A stretch of DNA of 64,000 bases from Mucilaginibacter pedocola (lineage in GTDB: Bacteria; Bacteroidota; Bacteroidia; Sphingobacteriales; Sphingobacteriaceae): positions 124,001-188,000 of the forward strand of contig NZ_MBTF01000035.1 in NCBI RefSeq assembly GCF_002013915.1, read 5' to 3'. Under the pieces are notes generated by a model. The model was not told the DNA's origin and did not search any database. It worked only from the letters and a program-made list of their open reading frames with translations. Shown piece by piece: positions 55,291 to 63,866 of this stretch (its first letter is position 1; each line of letters begins with the position of its first letter). The position numbers and the translations under genes were made by a program.

Positions 55291-56529
55291 ATGCAAAACA
55301 CTCAGGGAAGTTCGGGCGAAGAGGAACTGATCAGGCTGCTGCTGAAACGGCAGTCGGAGTTGAATGCTTTGCTCGAAATTACGCAGGCCATCAATAAAAA
55401 CACCTCCACGCCCGATCTGATAAAGATGCTGGAGTATATCCTGCGCAACTACCTGCAAATTGGCAAGTTCAGGTTTATGATAGCCAAGGATAAAGTTTAT
55501 AGCTGCATATCCAAATACGGCGGCGATATAGAGCCTGCCAGCGTACTCAACGGTACATGGACCCATCTCAGCAAAATCAAATCGCCATCGGTACTTACCG
55601 GCCATGCCGACCCGGTGCTTAGCAAGTACGATTACTACATTCCCATCTATCATAAAAATAAGGCACTGGCCTACGCGCTGATAGGGCAGTTCCCCACCTC
55701 GGGCGAGATGTTGAATAACGACCTTACCTTTATTCAAACCCTCATTAACGTTATTGTAGTGGCGCTGGAGAACAAAAAACTCTTCCGCGAACGCCTGCAG
55801 GCCGAACGCTTTCAGCGCGAAATGGAGCTGGCCGTTGAGGTGCAAAATATGCTGGTACCCTTAAGGGTTTACAAGGACGATGGGGTGGAGGTGGGGGCCA
55901 AATACATGCCTCACCAAAACATAGGCGGTGATTATTTTGATTTCTTCCGGCTGAACGAGAACGAGTTTTTATGGTGCATTGCCGACGTATCTGGTAAAGG
56001 TATTTCGGCGGCTTTACTGATGGCCAATTTCCAGGCCAGTTTGCAGGGGCTTGCTGCTATTGAAGACGACCTAACCACTATAGTAGAAAGACTGAACAAG
56101 CTGGTTATTCATAACACTAAGGGCGAGCGCTTTATCACCTTGTTTTTGGCACGCTTTAACGAGAAAACGCGTAAGCTTAATTACGTAAACGCCGGGCATA
56201 ACCCTACCATTTTGTACTGCGATGGCGAAGCCTTCCCTTTAAAACTGGGCACCACCATGATAGGCGCTTTTGACGAGTTGCCATTTTTAAATGAGGGTGA
56301 AATAGATATAGACCCCAACAGCCTTTTCTTTAATTATACCGACGGGCTGATGGATCACGAATTGCAAAACCACAAAGCCTGGAGCGAAGAAAAATTACTT
56401 GAGTTTGTGATAAACAACGGTAATTTATCTCCCGACAACTTTAATGACGCCATGATGGAGCATATTAATACGGTAATTAAAGGAAAACCTATTGATGATA
56501 TTACCCTATTAACGGTTAAGATAACGTAA
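55291..56529 (+). CDS. GAF-domain PP2C/SpoIIE-type protein phosphatase
   Basis: A 412-residue cytoplasmic protein. Residues about 15-165 form a GAF-like sensory domain after a short coiled-coil (EEELIRLLLKRQSELNALLE). The phosphatase (about 185-410) has MELAVEVQNMLVPL, the metal-binding NIGGDYFDFF, IADVSGKGISAALLM, and NYTDGLMDHE, as in RsbU-type phosphatases. These act on STAS-domain proteins in partner-switching cascades. No STAS or anti-sigma kinase gene lies in the window. Confidence 0.92.
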   Translation: MQNTQGSSGEEELIRLLLKRQSELNALLEITQAINKNTSTPDLIKMLEYILRNYLQIGKFRFMIAKDKVYSCISKYGGDIEPASVLNGTWTHLSKIKSPSVLTGHADPVLSKYDYYIPIYHKNKALAYALIGQFPTSGEMLNNDLTFIQTLINVIVVALENKKLFRERLQAERFQREMELAVEVQNMLVPLRVYKDDGVEVGAKYMPHQNIGGDYFDFFRLNENEFLWCIADVSGKGISAALLMANFQASLQGLAAIEDDLTTIVERLNKLVIHNTKGERFITLFLARFNEKTRKLNYVNAGHNPTILYCDGEAFPLKLGTTMIGAFDELPFLNEGEIDIDPNSLFFNYTDGLMDHELQNHKAWSEEKLLEFVINNGNLSPDNFNDAMMEHINTVIKGKPIDDITLLTVKIT

Positions 56530-56604
56530 GGCAAAGGCGCATAATTACCCCGGAAAAGGTATAGCCCCGCCTAACCTCTTATCTCTAATCTCAAGCCTCT
56601 AAAA

Positions 56605-57339
56605 CTATTCCTCAACAACAGCCTTTATCCTGTCTTCGATAATTTTTATCACCTCATCAATCTTCCCGGTGCCCGGTTCAACAGGCTCTAATACTTCAAA
56701 GCTCATTGGGGTGAAAGTGTTGAGGGGATATAATCCGTACTGAATCATCTTCCATGAGTTTTTGATAGCAACAGGCACCAGCAAAGCGTCGGGGCATTTT
56801 CTTAAAATAGCGCCCACGCCTGCCGCCTGGAAGGTTTTTAGCTTACCATCGCGCGAGCGGGTGCCCTCCGGGAATATCATGGCCGACCAGTTGTTCTGCT
56901 TCATCCTGTCGCCAAGATCAAATAGGGCCTTCATAGATTGGCGCGGGTCGTTACGGTCAATATTAGCGCCGCCGCCTTTTTTCAGGTTGTAGGATATTGA
57001 TGGGATGCCTTTTGTGAGTTCCATTTTAGATACAAATTTGGCGTGGTATTTACGCAAAAAGTATATCATCGGCGGAATATCAAACGTGCTTTGGTGGTTG
57101 GCAATAAATATCATGGGGCGGCCAACCGGCAAGTTTTGGTTGTTGGTAAACTTCACGCTGTTGCCAACTATATAATAGGTGCTTATGAGCCAGAAGTTGA
57201 GTATATCTACACATTTTTTGTGGGCAGCATAACCAAACCAGTTATAGCATATCCATTGTAGGGGGTGGAAGATGCAAAGCACCAGCAAAAATGCAATTGT
57301 GGCAAAGGGCGAAAGGATGTAGCCTAAAAACTTTTTCAT
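56605..57339 (-). CDS. plsC: 1-acyl-glycerol-3-phosphate acyltransferase
   Basis: A 244-residue protein with an N-terminal helix. Motif I IANHQSTFDIP (NHx4D near 82), motif III IFPEGTRSRDGKLKTFQAAG, and VPVAIKNSWK are typical PlsC. It transfers an acyl chain to lysophosphatidic acid at the inner membrane. Its -7 box lies immediately before the start, so the leader is nearly absent. Confidence 0.92.
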   Translation of the reverse strand: MKKFLGYILSPFATIAFLLVLCIFHPLQWICYNWFGYAAHKKCVDILNFWLISTYYIVGNSVKFTNNQNLPVGRPMIFIANHQSTFDIPPMIYFLRKYHAKFVSKMELTKGIPSISYNLKKGGGANIDRNDPRQSMKALFDLGDRMKQNNWSAMIFPEGTRSRDGKLKTFQAAGVGAILRKCPDALLVPVAIKNSWKMIQYGLYPLNTFTPMSFEVLEPVEPGTGKIDEVIKIIEDRIKAVVEE

Positions 57340-57347
57340 TTACGCGG

Positions 57348-57355
57348 CAAAGGTA
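57348..57355 (-). promoter_or_regulatory. -7 box of plsC promoter
   Basis: On the minus strand TACCTTTG fits TAnnTTTG only 9 bases before the ATG, which would give a leaderless or near-leaderless message. No -33 TTTG was found. Confidence 0.35.
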
Positions 57356-57386
57356 AATTTTTTTAATAAAATGGTAAACCTTTGGC

Positions 57387-57947
57387 TTATAATTGGTTCT
57401 CTAACAATAGTAGCTTCAGCTTTAGTACGGCACCTACCGTTACCGAATCGGTTATTTCGCCGCGACAAACCATTTGGTATACATCTTCAAAGGGCACCTT
57501 ATTCACCAATAGTTCTTCGGTGTCTTCGGGCTCGGCCTCGTGCTGCTCCAGTCCGCGAGCCAGGTAAATAATGCTCAGCTCGTCGCTTACCGAATTGGAA
57601 AGGTGCATTTGCAGCAGTTCTGTCCATTCCGTTGCTTTTAGCCCGGTTTCTTCAAGTAGTTCGCGCTTGGCCGATTCCAGCGGATCGGTACCCTCGGGGC
57701 CACCGCCTTCGGGTATTTCCCAGCAGTATTGGTTTAGTACATATCGGTATTGGCCTACTAAATAAGTATTCAGCTCGGCATCCAACGGGATTACACCGAT
57801 AGCTACATTTTTGAAATGCACCTTGCCGTAAATACCCGGGTTGCCCGATGGGTTGAGCACCTGGTACTCGGTAACGTTTATCCAGGGGTTATCGTAAATG
57901 TTTTTTTCAGATAGGGTGGTCCAGGGGTTTTCGGTGGGATGTTGCAT
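57387..57947 (-). CDS. Nudix hydrolase (ADP-ribose pyrophosphatase-like)
   Basis: 186 residues from the ATG at 57947; a TTG two codons upstream is open. The Nudix box reads GGGPEGTDPLESAKRELLEE, with the REL-EE core intact but Thr in the place of the first Glu of the canonical pattern (a variation known in this subgroup). It removes nucleoside diphosphates linked to other groups; NDP-sugar or ADP-ribose is a reasonable substrate. 47 bases separate it from plsC on the same strand. Confidence 0.87.
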   Translation of the reverse strand: MQHPTENPWTTLSEKNIYDNPWINVTEYQVLNPSGNPGIYGKVHFKNVAIGVIPLDAELNTYLVGQYRYVLNQYCWEIPEGGGPEGTDPLESAKRELLEETGLKATEWTELLQMHLSNSVSDELSIIYLARGLEQHEAEPEDTEELLVNKVPFEDVYQMVCRGEITDSVTVGAVLKLKLLLLENQL

Positions 57948-57997
57948 ATTCAAATAGGATAGGAGGAACGCTCGTAAAGATATTTAATCGAAACTAT

Positions 57998-58933
57998 TTA
58001 AGCTTCCTCCGCCCGGTTTCTTTTTAAATATCCGGGCACATTTACCATTAATATTCCTATTAATATCACTACCAAACTCAGTAGTTGGGCAGTGTTAACC
58101 TTCTCGTGTATAAAAAGCCATCCCAAAAACACCGCTACAACAGGGTTTACATAGGTATGCGTACTGATAATAGCAGGCGGTTTAATGCTCAGCAACCAAA
58201 CGTAGGAAAGGTAGGCTACCAGCGAGCCCATCACTATTAAAAATATCAAACCTGCCCAAGCCTCAAACTTTACCTGCGAAAAGCTGAAGCCTATTTGCTC
58301 GCTTTTGCAAAAAGCTATAATGGCACATGCAATTCCCGCCGATAAAAGTTGTACGCTTGCATTCATCACCGTGGTGCTTTTACCCTGGTTGCCTTTAATA
58401 ATAAGCGAGCCAAATACCCACAGCATAGCGCTGAACAAAATAATAATGCTTGCCGTTGTTGCCATGCCCGATTGCTGCGCCGTAGTAGCTACGCCCAACT
58501 TTACAAACAGGAAGATACCAATGAAGCCAACTATAAGCCCAGTAACAATGTATTTATTAGAGAAATATTGGCCCCAGCGCTCGCGGTCTATCAGTAATAC
58601 CATCAATGGCTCGGTTGCTACCAGTATGGCCGCCTGCCCCGAGCTGATGTATTGCTCGGCCCAGGCTATCATACCTGTACCGCCAACCAGCATAAGCGTA
58701 CCACTGAAAGCATGCCGCCACAGGAATTTAAATTCCGGTAAGGCTTCGCCTTTTAGTTTGCACCACGCCAGTAGTAATAGCCCTGCCGTAAGGTAACGTA
58801 TACCCACCAATATAAATGGCGGGAAGCCCTGCAAGCCATACGCCACTGCCAGGTATGTAGAACCCCACACAATGTAGATGTTAAAAAAAGCGAAGGCCAC
58901 CAGCCAGGCCGGGGCAAATGTTTTAGCATTCAT
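57998..58933 (-). CDS. EamA/DMT family transporter
   Basis: A 311-residue protein with ten membrane helices in two EamA repeats: FNIYIVWGSTYLAVAYGLQG and FAKWRLIKG-like loops, then ISSGQAAILVATEPLMVLL at the end of repeat 1, and INPVVAVFLGW-like THTYVNPVVAVFLGWLFIHE in repeat 2. It is an exporter of metabolites, often amino acids. Located downstream of metK on the same strand but separated by a terminator. Confidence 0.88.
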   Translation of the reverse strand: MNAKTFAPAWLVAFAFFNIYIVWGSTYLAVAYGLQGFPPFILVGIRYLTAGLLLLAWCKLKGEALPEFKFLWRHAFSGTLMLVGGTGMIAWAEQYISSGQAAILVATEPLMVLLIDRERWGQYFSNKYIVTGLIVGFIGIFLFVKLGVATTAQQSGMATTASIIILFSAMLWVFGSLIIKGNQGKSTTVMNASVQLLSAGIACAIIAFCKSEQIGFSFSQVKFEAWAGLIFLIVMGSLVAYLSYVWLLSIKPPAIISTHTYVNPVVAVFLGWLFIHEKVNTAQLLSLVVILIGILMVNVPGYLKRNRAEEA

Positions 58934-58945
58934 GGCAATACAGCA

Positions 58946-58980
58946 TAAAAAAAGCGGCCGAAATTATCGAGCCGCTTTGC
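58946..58980 (-). terminator. Terminator of metK
   Basis: AAAGCGGC (58951-58958) and GCCGCTTT (58971-58978) form a stem; on the minus strand TTTTTTTA follows. Confidence 0.85.
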
Positions 58981-59003
58981 TATTGATTATTTTATTAGGG
59001 GTA

Positions 59004-60254
59004 TTATAATCCAAATTCGGCTTTTACCTTATCCACGTAGTCCAACTTCTCCCAGGTGAAAAGTTCCACTTCACGCTCCAGCTTGCTGCCATCGTGTGCG
59101 TTGAACGATTTGGTTACTGTAATGCTTGGCTTACCAAAGTGGCCGTAAGCAGCAGTTTCGCTGTAGATTGGGTTGCGCAGTTTAAAGCGGGTTTCAATAG
59201 CGTAAGGCGTCATATCAAAAATCGACTCTACCTTTTTAGCGATCTCGCCATCATTCAAGCCAACTTTTGCAGTGCCATAGGTATTTACGTAAATACCCAT
59301 TGGCTGCGCAACGCCAATAGCGTACGATACCTGTACCAATACCTCGCTGCAAACACCGGCAGCTACCAGGTTTTTAGCAATGTGGCGGGTAGCGTAAGCA
59401 GCCGAACGGTCAACCTTCGATGGGTCTTTACCGCTGAAAGCACCACCACCGTGTGCGCCTTTACCACCGTAAGTATCTACGATGATTTTGCGGCCGGTTA
59501 AGCCGGTATCGCCGTGCGGACCACCAATAACAAATTTACCGGTGGGGTTAATGTGATATTTAATTTCGCTGTTGAACAGGTGAGCGTATTTAGGGTATTT
59601 AGCTTTTACGCGCGGGATAAGGATGCTGATGATATCATCGCTAATCTTTTTCAGCATGGCGGCTTCTTCATCAAAGTCGTCGTGCTGCGTAGAGATAACG
59701 ATAGCATCAATACGGGTAGGTACGTTCTCGTCGCTGTACTCTAACGTAACCTGCGATTTTGCATCCGGGCGAAGGTATTTTATTTCGCTGTTCTCACGGC
59801 GGATAGCGGCAAGCTCTATTAATAAAGCGTGAGCCAAGTCTAATGCCAATGGCATGTAGTTTTCGGTTTCTACGGTAGCGTAGCCAAACATCATACCCTG
59901 GTCGCCGGCACCTTGCTCTTCGGGAGCTTTGCGCTCAACACCCTGGTTAATATCTGGCGATTGCTCGTGGATGGCCGATAGCACACCGCAAGAGCTGCCA
60001 TCAAACATATATTCGCCTTTGGTATAACCAATTTTATTGATCACCTCGCGGGCAATTTTCTGAACATCTAAATAAGCCTTAGACTTTACTTCGCCGGCCA
60101 AAATTACCTGCCCGGTAGTAACTAAAGTTTCACAAGCCACTTTCGACTGTGCGTCGAATGCTAAAAAGTTATCGATCAATGCGTCGGATATTTGGTCGGC
60201 AACTTTGTCCGGGTGCCCCTCTGATACAGATTCGGAAGTGAATAAATATGGCAT
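59004..60254 (-). CDS. metK: S-adenosylmethionine synthetase
   Basis: A 416-residue protein. The start TSESVSEGHPDKVADQISDA, GEQGAGDQGMMFGYATVE-type motif (EEQGAGDQGMMFGYA) and GGAFSGKDPSKVDRSAAYA identify it fully. It makes SAM from Met and ATP. Upstream lies a probable SAM-II riboswitch, so its own product is expected to shut its expression. Confidence 0.97.
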   Translation of the reverse strand: MPYLFTSESVSEGHPDKVADQISDALIDNFLAFDAQSKVACETLVTTGQVILAGEVKSKAYLDVQKIAREVINKIGYTKGEYMFDGSSCGVLSAIHEQSPDINQGVERKAPEEQGAGDQGMMFGYATVETENYMPLALDLAHALLIELAAIRRENSEIKYLRPDAKSQVTLEYSDENVPTRIDAIVISTQHDDFDEEAAMLKKISDDIISILIPRVKAKYPKYAHLFNSEIKYHINPTGKFVIGGPHGDTGLTGRKIIVDTYGGKGAHGGGAFSGKDPSKVDRSAAYATRHIAKNLVAAGVCSEVLVQVSYAIGVAQPMGIYVNTYGTAKVGLNDGEIAKKVESIFDMTPYAIETRFKLRNPIYSETAAYGHFGKPSITVTKSFNAHDGSKLEREVELFTWEKLDYVDKVKAEFGL

Positions 60255-60319
60255 ATTGTTTTGAAAATAAACGTTAAAGCCGAAAGTAGGGATTTATTTG
60301 AAACTTGTAAAAAGAGAAG

Positions 60320-60392
60320 CAGGAATTAGCACTTTTTTACGTGGTTGCAACATGTATGGGGCAGGCCCATACCATCAAATCAGTCCACTTAC
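60320..60392 (-). promoter_or_regulatory. SAM-II (SAM_alpha) riboswitch candidate before metK
   Basis: Read on the minus strand, the 5' leader has GTGG then ACTGATTTGATGG, a 7-bp hairpin (GTATGGG/CCCATAC, 60372-60354), TTGCAACCAC, and GTAAAAAAGTGCTAATTCC. This matches the SAM-II layout: P1 pairing (GTGG with CCAC), TGATTT in loop 1, TTGCA before P1', and the 3' GCTAA block that joins the pseudoknot. The -7 box at 60401-60408 puts the transcript start right at its 5' end. The extra hairpin in loop 1 is not part of the minimal aptamer. Pseudoknot pairing was not worked out. Confidence 0.72.
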
Positions 60393-60400
60393 GACGGGAG

Positions 60401-60408
60401 CAAAAATA
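60401..60408 (-). promoter_or_regulatory. -7 box of metK promoter
   Basis: On the minus strand TATTTTTG fits TAnnTTTG; transcription would begin near 60394, directly at the SAM-II aptamer. Confidence 0.6.
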
Positions 60409-60437
60409 AAACAATTTTTTACAAAGCCGAAAATATT

Positions 60438-60445
60438 TACTTTTG
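60438..60445 (+). promoter_or_regulatory. -7 box of the lipid-kinase promoter
   Basis: TACTTTTG fits TAnnTTTG, 21 bases before the TTG start at 60466, divergent from metK. A matching -33 was not found. Confidence 0.5.
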
Positions 60446-60465
60446 CCGCCTGTAAACCTATATAG

Positions 60466-61356
60466 TTGAAAAGGAAAGCGTTATTTATAATAAACCCGGT
60501 GTCGGGCGGGAAGCGGAAAGATGGGGTGCCGGAGCTTATAAAACAGTACCTCGATCATTCGCAGTTCGACTATCAAACCATCTTTAGCACGGGTATAAAA
60601 CACGCACGCGATGTAGCCCGCGAACAATCGCGTTTTTACGATATTATTGTAGCCGTAGGTGGCGATGGTACGGTTAACGAGGTAGCTTCGGCCATCGCCG
60701 GTACCGATACAACTTTAGGCGTTATTCCTTACGGATCGGGCAACGGGCTATCGCGCTTTTTAAGTGTACCCATGAATGCAGAGGGCGCTATTAAAGGTAT
60801 CAACACCGGGCGCGCTGTTACTATAGATGCCGGCAAAATGAACGGCCGCTGGTTTTTCAACATGGCAGGGATGGGTTTTGATGCCCACATAAGCCAGGTA
60901 TTTGCCGACCGCAGCACCAAGCGCGGTTTTACCGGCTACCTTAAATCATCTTTCCAGGAAATTGCGAGTTATAAAGCACAGCAATACCATATTAATATAG
61001 ATGGTGTAGTTTACCAGCGCGAAGCGTTTATGCTCAGTATAGCCAACTCATCACAATATGGCAACAATGCACACGTATCGCCAACAGCCTCGGTGCAGGA
61101 TGGCTTACTGGATGTTTGTATTATAAAACCATTCCCACTATACCGTTTCCCCGAAATGGGTTTCCGGATGATATTGAAGGCTACCGAAAGCTCTAAATAC
61201 GTCGAGATAATAAAAGGAAAGAATATTACTATCACCCGTTCGCAGCCTGGGCCTATCCACCTGGATGGCGAACCACGCGAAGCTGGCGTAGATATAGATA
61301 TTAACGTAATGCCCGGCGCTTTAAAAATTATTGTTGGCGATAACTATAAAGGCTAA
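60466..61356 (+). CDS. Diacylglycerol kinase-family lipid kinase
   Basis: A 296-residue protein that starts with TTG at 60466, set by KRKALFIINPVSGGKRK which is the normal family N-terminus. The catalytic motifs are VGGDGTVNEVASAI (GGDGT near 66), PYGSGNGLSRFL and GPIHLDGEPRE. It phosphorylates a lipid alcohol such as diacylglycerol or a sphingoid base; Bacteroidota make sphingolipids, so the latter is a fair alternative. The SUI1 gene follows after 4 bases, so the two are one operon. Confidence 0.9.
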   Translation: MKRKALFIINPVSGGKRKDGVPELIKQYLDHSQFDYQTIFSTGIKHARDVAREQSRFYDIIVAVGGDGTVNEVASAIAGTDTTLGVIPYGSGNGLSRFLSVPMNAEGAIKGINTGRAVTIDAGKMNGRWFFNMAGMGFDAHISQVFADRSTKRGFTGYLKSSFQEIASYKAQQYHINIDGVVYQREAFMLSIANSSQYGNNAHVSPTASVQDGLLDVCIIKPFPLYRFPEMGFRMILKATESSKYVEIIKGKNITITRSQPGPIHLDGEPREAGVDIDINVMPGALKIIVGDNYKG

Positions 61357-61360
61357 ACCC

Positions 61361-61696
61361 ATGGCAAAAAAGAATTATACCGGCATCATGTACTCAACCG
61401 ATCCCGATTTCCAATACCATGAAGAAGGGAACGACGTACAGGAAACGCTGCCGCCGCAGCAACAAAACCTCAAAGTTTTTCTCGATCGTATAAAAGGCAA
61501 CAAACTGGTAACCCGTATCAATGGGTTTGCAGGAACCACTGCCGACATGGAAGCTCTGGGTAAAAAACTGAAAAGCAAATGCGGGGTAGGCGGTTCTGCC
61601 AAAGATGGCGAGATATTATTACAGGGCGATTTCCGCGATAAAGTGCTGGCCATCCTACTTGCCGATGGTTACAAGGCCAAAAAAGCAGGCGGATAG
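61361..61696 (+). CDS. SUI1/YciH-type translation initiation factor-like protein
   Basis: 111 residues from the ATG at 61361 (MAKKNYTGIMYSTDPDF). The SUI1 core VTRINGFAGTTADMEALGKKLKSKCGVGG-like pattern is visible as LVTRINGFAGTT, LKSKCGVGGSAKDGEILLQG and FRDKVLAILL. This is the bacterial eIF1-like family of unknown role in translation fidelity. It is co-transcribed with the lipid kinase. Confidence 0.93.
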   Translation: MAKKNYTGIMYSTDPDFQYHEEGNDVQETLPPQQQNLKVFLDRIKGNKLVTRINGFAGTTADMEALGKKLKSKCGVGGSAKDGEILLQGDFRDKVLAILLADGYKAKKAGG

Positions 61697-62311
61697 TTTA
61701 TACCTATTATATATAGTACCGGCTGCTGTACTCGTTCTCGTATTTAATTAGCAAAACCTTTACAAACACTTTTTCCCTTCCGGCACTTATCTATGCAGCT
61801 TGGGCGCCGTGTTTCAACTTGTACTAACTTGTACATCTACGGGCTTTGGAGGCCCGGCCACAAAAAACTTATTTTGTTTCAAGCAAAAAAAATGCAGCAA
61901 TATTTGCAGTAGATGTTGCTTCGGGGTGCGGGCTTTATTTATGCCTAATTATCAGGCAGTTCAATGTGTTTTATTGACGCAATGGTAGTGCCCGGGCATA
62001 GCTGTAATTGTATTTTAGACACTAATATATCAGTTTAGTTACACACTTTTTGTTGGGCAATGCTTGCTATTCTTAAAAAAAATGGGTTTTATTGTAAAAT
62101 TTTATTTGGTAAAAACACAATTTTACTGGCTTATTACGTTAAGTATTACCAATTTGAAAAACCGCTTAGCGTGTTGTATTAAATTATTATAAAGAATTAC
62201 ATAAAAAGTTTTTTTAATTCATTTAAATTCTATTTTTGTTATTCGCATTAAAACGCACACATTTAATTTAACTTATATTACAAACAAAACGAAAACTAAA
62301 AATCAAAAGTA
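61697..62311. other. 615-bp intergenic region upstream of exbB
   Basis: Very AT-rich in its right half. It holds two direct copies of AACTTGTAC with a 10-base period (61816 and 61826), a GGGC/GCCC hairpin near 61840-61855, and a -7 box TATTTTTG at 62231. No gene is supported; the one open frame of 62 codons (61800-61988) has a Cys-rich random-looking composition. It may be a long regulatory region for the exb operon or hold an unrecognised RNA. Confidence 0.6.
62231..62238 (+). promoter_or_regulatory. -7 box of exbB promoter
   Basis: TATTTTTG fits TAnnTTTG, 73 bases before the exbB ATG, giving a leader of about 67 bases. Only a T-run (62209-62215) occupies the -33 position. Confidence 0.5.
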
Positions 62312-63154
62312 ATGGCAAACGCACCAACAAAACCAACTACCCCTGTAAAGAAAGAAAGCTCAAGTGCATCGGGCCTATTTGCAACTTTAACTATCCCGAT
62401 CTGTATTGTAGTAGCTATCTGTATCTTCGTGTTCATTTTGGGTGACTCGAGCCACTTCGTAGGCGGCGACCCTGAGAACGAAGCCGTACAAGGCGACTAC
62501 TTCGGTATCATCCACAAAGGTGGTGTTATCGTACCTATCATCATGTCTTACCTGTTAATGGTTATCGTGTTCTCTATCGAGAGGATGATCGTTATCAGCA
62601 AAGCTTCAGGCACCGGCAACGTAGAAGTTTTCGTTAAAAAGATCCAATCTTTCCTTAACGCACAAAACATCGACGCTGCAAGCGCAGAGTGCGACAAACA
62701 AAAAGGTTCGGTAGCTAACGTTATCAAATCTGGTTTGAAAAAATACAAAGAAATGGAAGTTGACCAGTCAATGGACGTTGATCAAAAAGCTTTGGCTATC
62801 CAAAAAGACATCGAAGAAGCAACTGCTTTGGAAATGCCAATGTTAGAGCAAAACCTTACCATCATCGCTACCCTGGTATCTATCGGTACATTAACCGGTC
62901 TATTAGGTACGGTAATCGGTATGATCAAGGCGTTCGGTGCGTTAGCAGCATCAGGTGCTCCAAACCAATCAGCACTTTCCGCTTCGATCTCTGAGGCACT
63001 TATCAACACTGCATTGGGTATCGGTACTTCAGCTGTATCAATCGTAATGTACAACGTGTTTACTTCTAAGATTGATAAATTGACTTACGCTATCGACGAA
63101 ACTGGTTTCAGCATCGTTCAAACATTCGGCGCATCGCACAAAAACAGCAAATAG
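62312..63154 (+). CDS. exbB: MotA/TolQ/ExbB proton channel protein
   Basis: A 280-residue protein. A helix at about 23-45, one at 70-90 (VIVPIIMSYLLMVIVFSIERM) and two C-terminal helices with LVSIGTLTGLLGTVIGMIKAF and ALINTALGIGTSAVSIV, the ExbB signature. It forms the proton channel that drives TonB. Codon choice is biased to ATC, GGT and AAC, as expected for a strongly expressed gene. First gene of an exbB-exbD-exbD series. Confidence 0.94.
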   Translation: MANAPTKPTTPVKKESSSASGLFATLTIPICIVVAICIFVFILGDSSHFVGGDPENEAVQGDYFGIIHKGGVIVPIIMSYLLMVIVFSIERMIVISKASGTGNVEVFVKKIQSFLNAQNIDAASAECDKQKGSVANVIKSGLKKYKEMEVDQSMDVDQKALAIQKDIEEATALEMPMLEQNLTIIATLVSIGTLTGLLGTVIGMIKAFGALAASGAPNQSALSASISEALINTALGIGTSAVSIVMYNVFTSKIDKLTYAIDETGFSIVQTFGASHKNSK

Positions 63155-63242
63155 TAAAATATTAGAGCGTTTTTCCATCTTATAACAAAATATAATTTGG
63201 AATTTATTTGATATTGTAAAACCTAATATTTAACTTTACACC

Positions 63243-63860
63243 ATGCCAAGAGTAAAAGTCCAAAGAAAGAGCACCTCGATAGATATGACCGCCATGTGCG
63301 ACGTAGCTTTCCTTCTGCTTACTTTCTTTATATTAACAGCAAAGCCAAGGGTTGAGGACCCAGTTCCTGTTGACATCCCGGCTGCAACTACAGAGATACC
63401 TATCCCCGACGATAACATGCTAATGTTAACCGTTGGCCAGGGTAAGGTGTTTTTCTCGGTGGATGGTAACGATATACGCATGCAAACCCTAACCCAGATG
63501 GGTGATAAATACGGTGTGAAATTCACCGATGAGCAAAAGGTTAAATTTTCGGGCTTGCCAATTTTTGGTGTGCCTATGAAACAATTGGCCGGCTATCTGG
63601 ATTTAAATGGAGAAGAGCGTAAAAAGTTCCAACAAACCGGTATCCCTTATGATACTACAGCCAACAACGAGCTGTCGGATTGGATCCGCGAAGCACGTAA
63701 GGTTGACGTAAGCTTGCACAACAAAGCACTACGTATATCTATCAAAGGCGATAACAAGGAAGAGTACCCAACTATCAAAAAACTGATAGGCGTTCTTCAG
63801 AGACAAAAAATTAACAAGTTCGCGCTAATTACCACCGTGAAAGGCGGAACTAAAAAGTAA
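63243..63860 (+). CDS. exbD: ExbD/TolR biopolymer transport protein (first copy)
   Basis: A 205-residue protein with one N-terminal helix. MTAMCDVAFLLLTFFIL carries the proton-carrying Asp of ExbD (Asp near 22). The periplasmic part follows. It works with ExbB. A second exbD starts 6 bases after its stop. Confidence 0.93.
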   Translation: MPRVKVQRKSTSIDMTAMCDVAFLLLTFFILTAKPRVEDPVPVDIPAATTEIPIPDDNMLMLTVGQGKVFFSVDGNDIRMQTLTQMGDKYGVKFTDEQKVKFSGLPIFGVPMKQLAGYLDLNGEERKKFQQTGIPYDTTANNELSDWIREARKVDVSLHNKALRISIKGDNKEEYPTIKKLIGVLQRQKINKFALITTVKGGTKK

Positions 63861-63866
63861 AAAAAG

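Noticed and set aside
61800..61988. Open frame of 62 codons in the gap before exbB
   Set aside because: Composition is Cys-rich and irregular, no signal or family is visible, and codon use differs from neighbouring genes; most likely chance.
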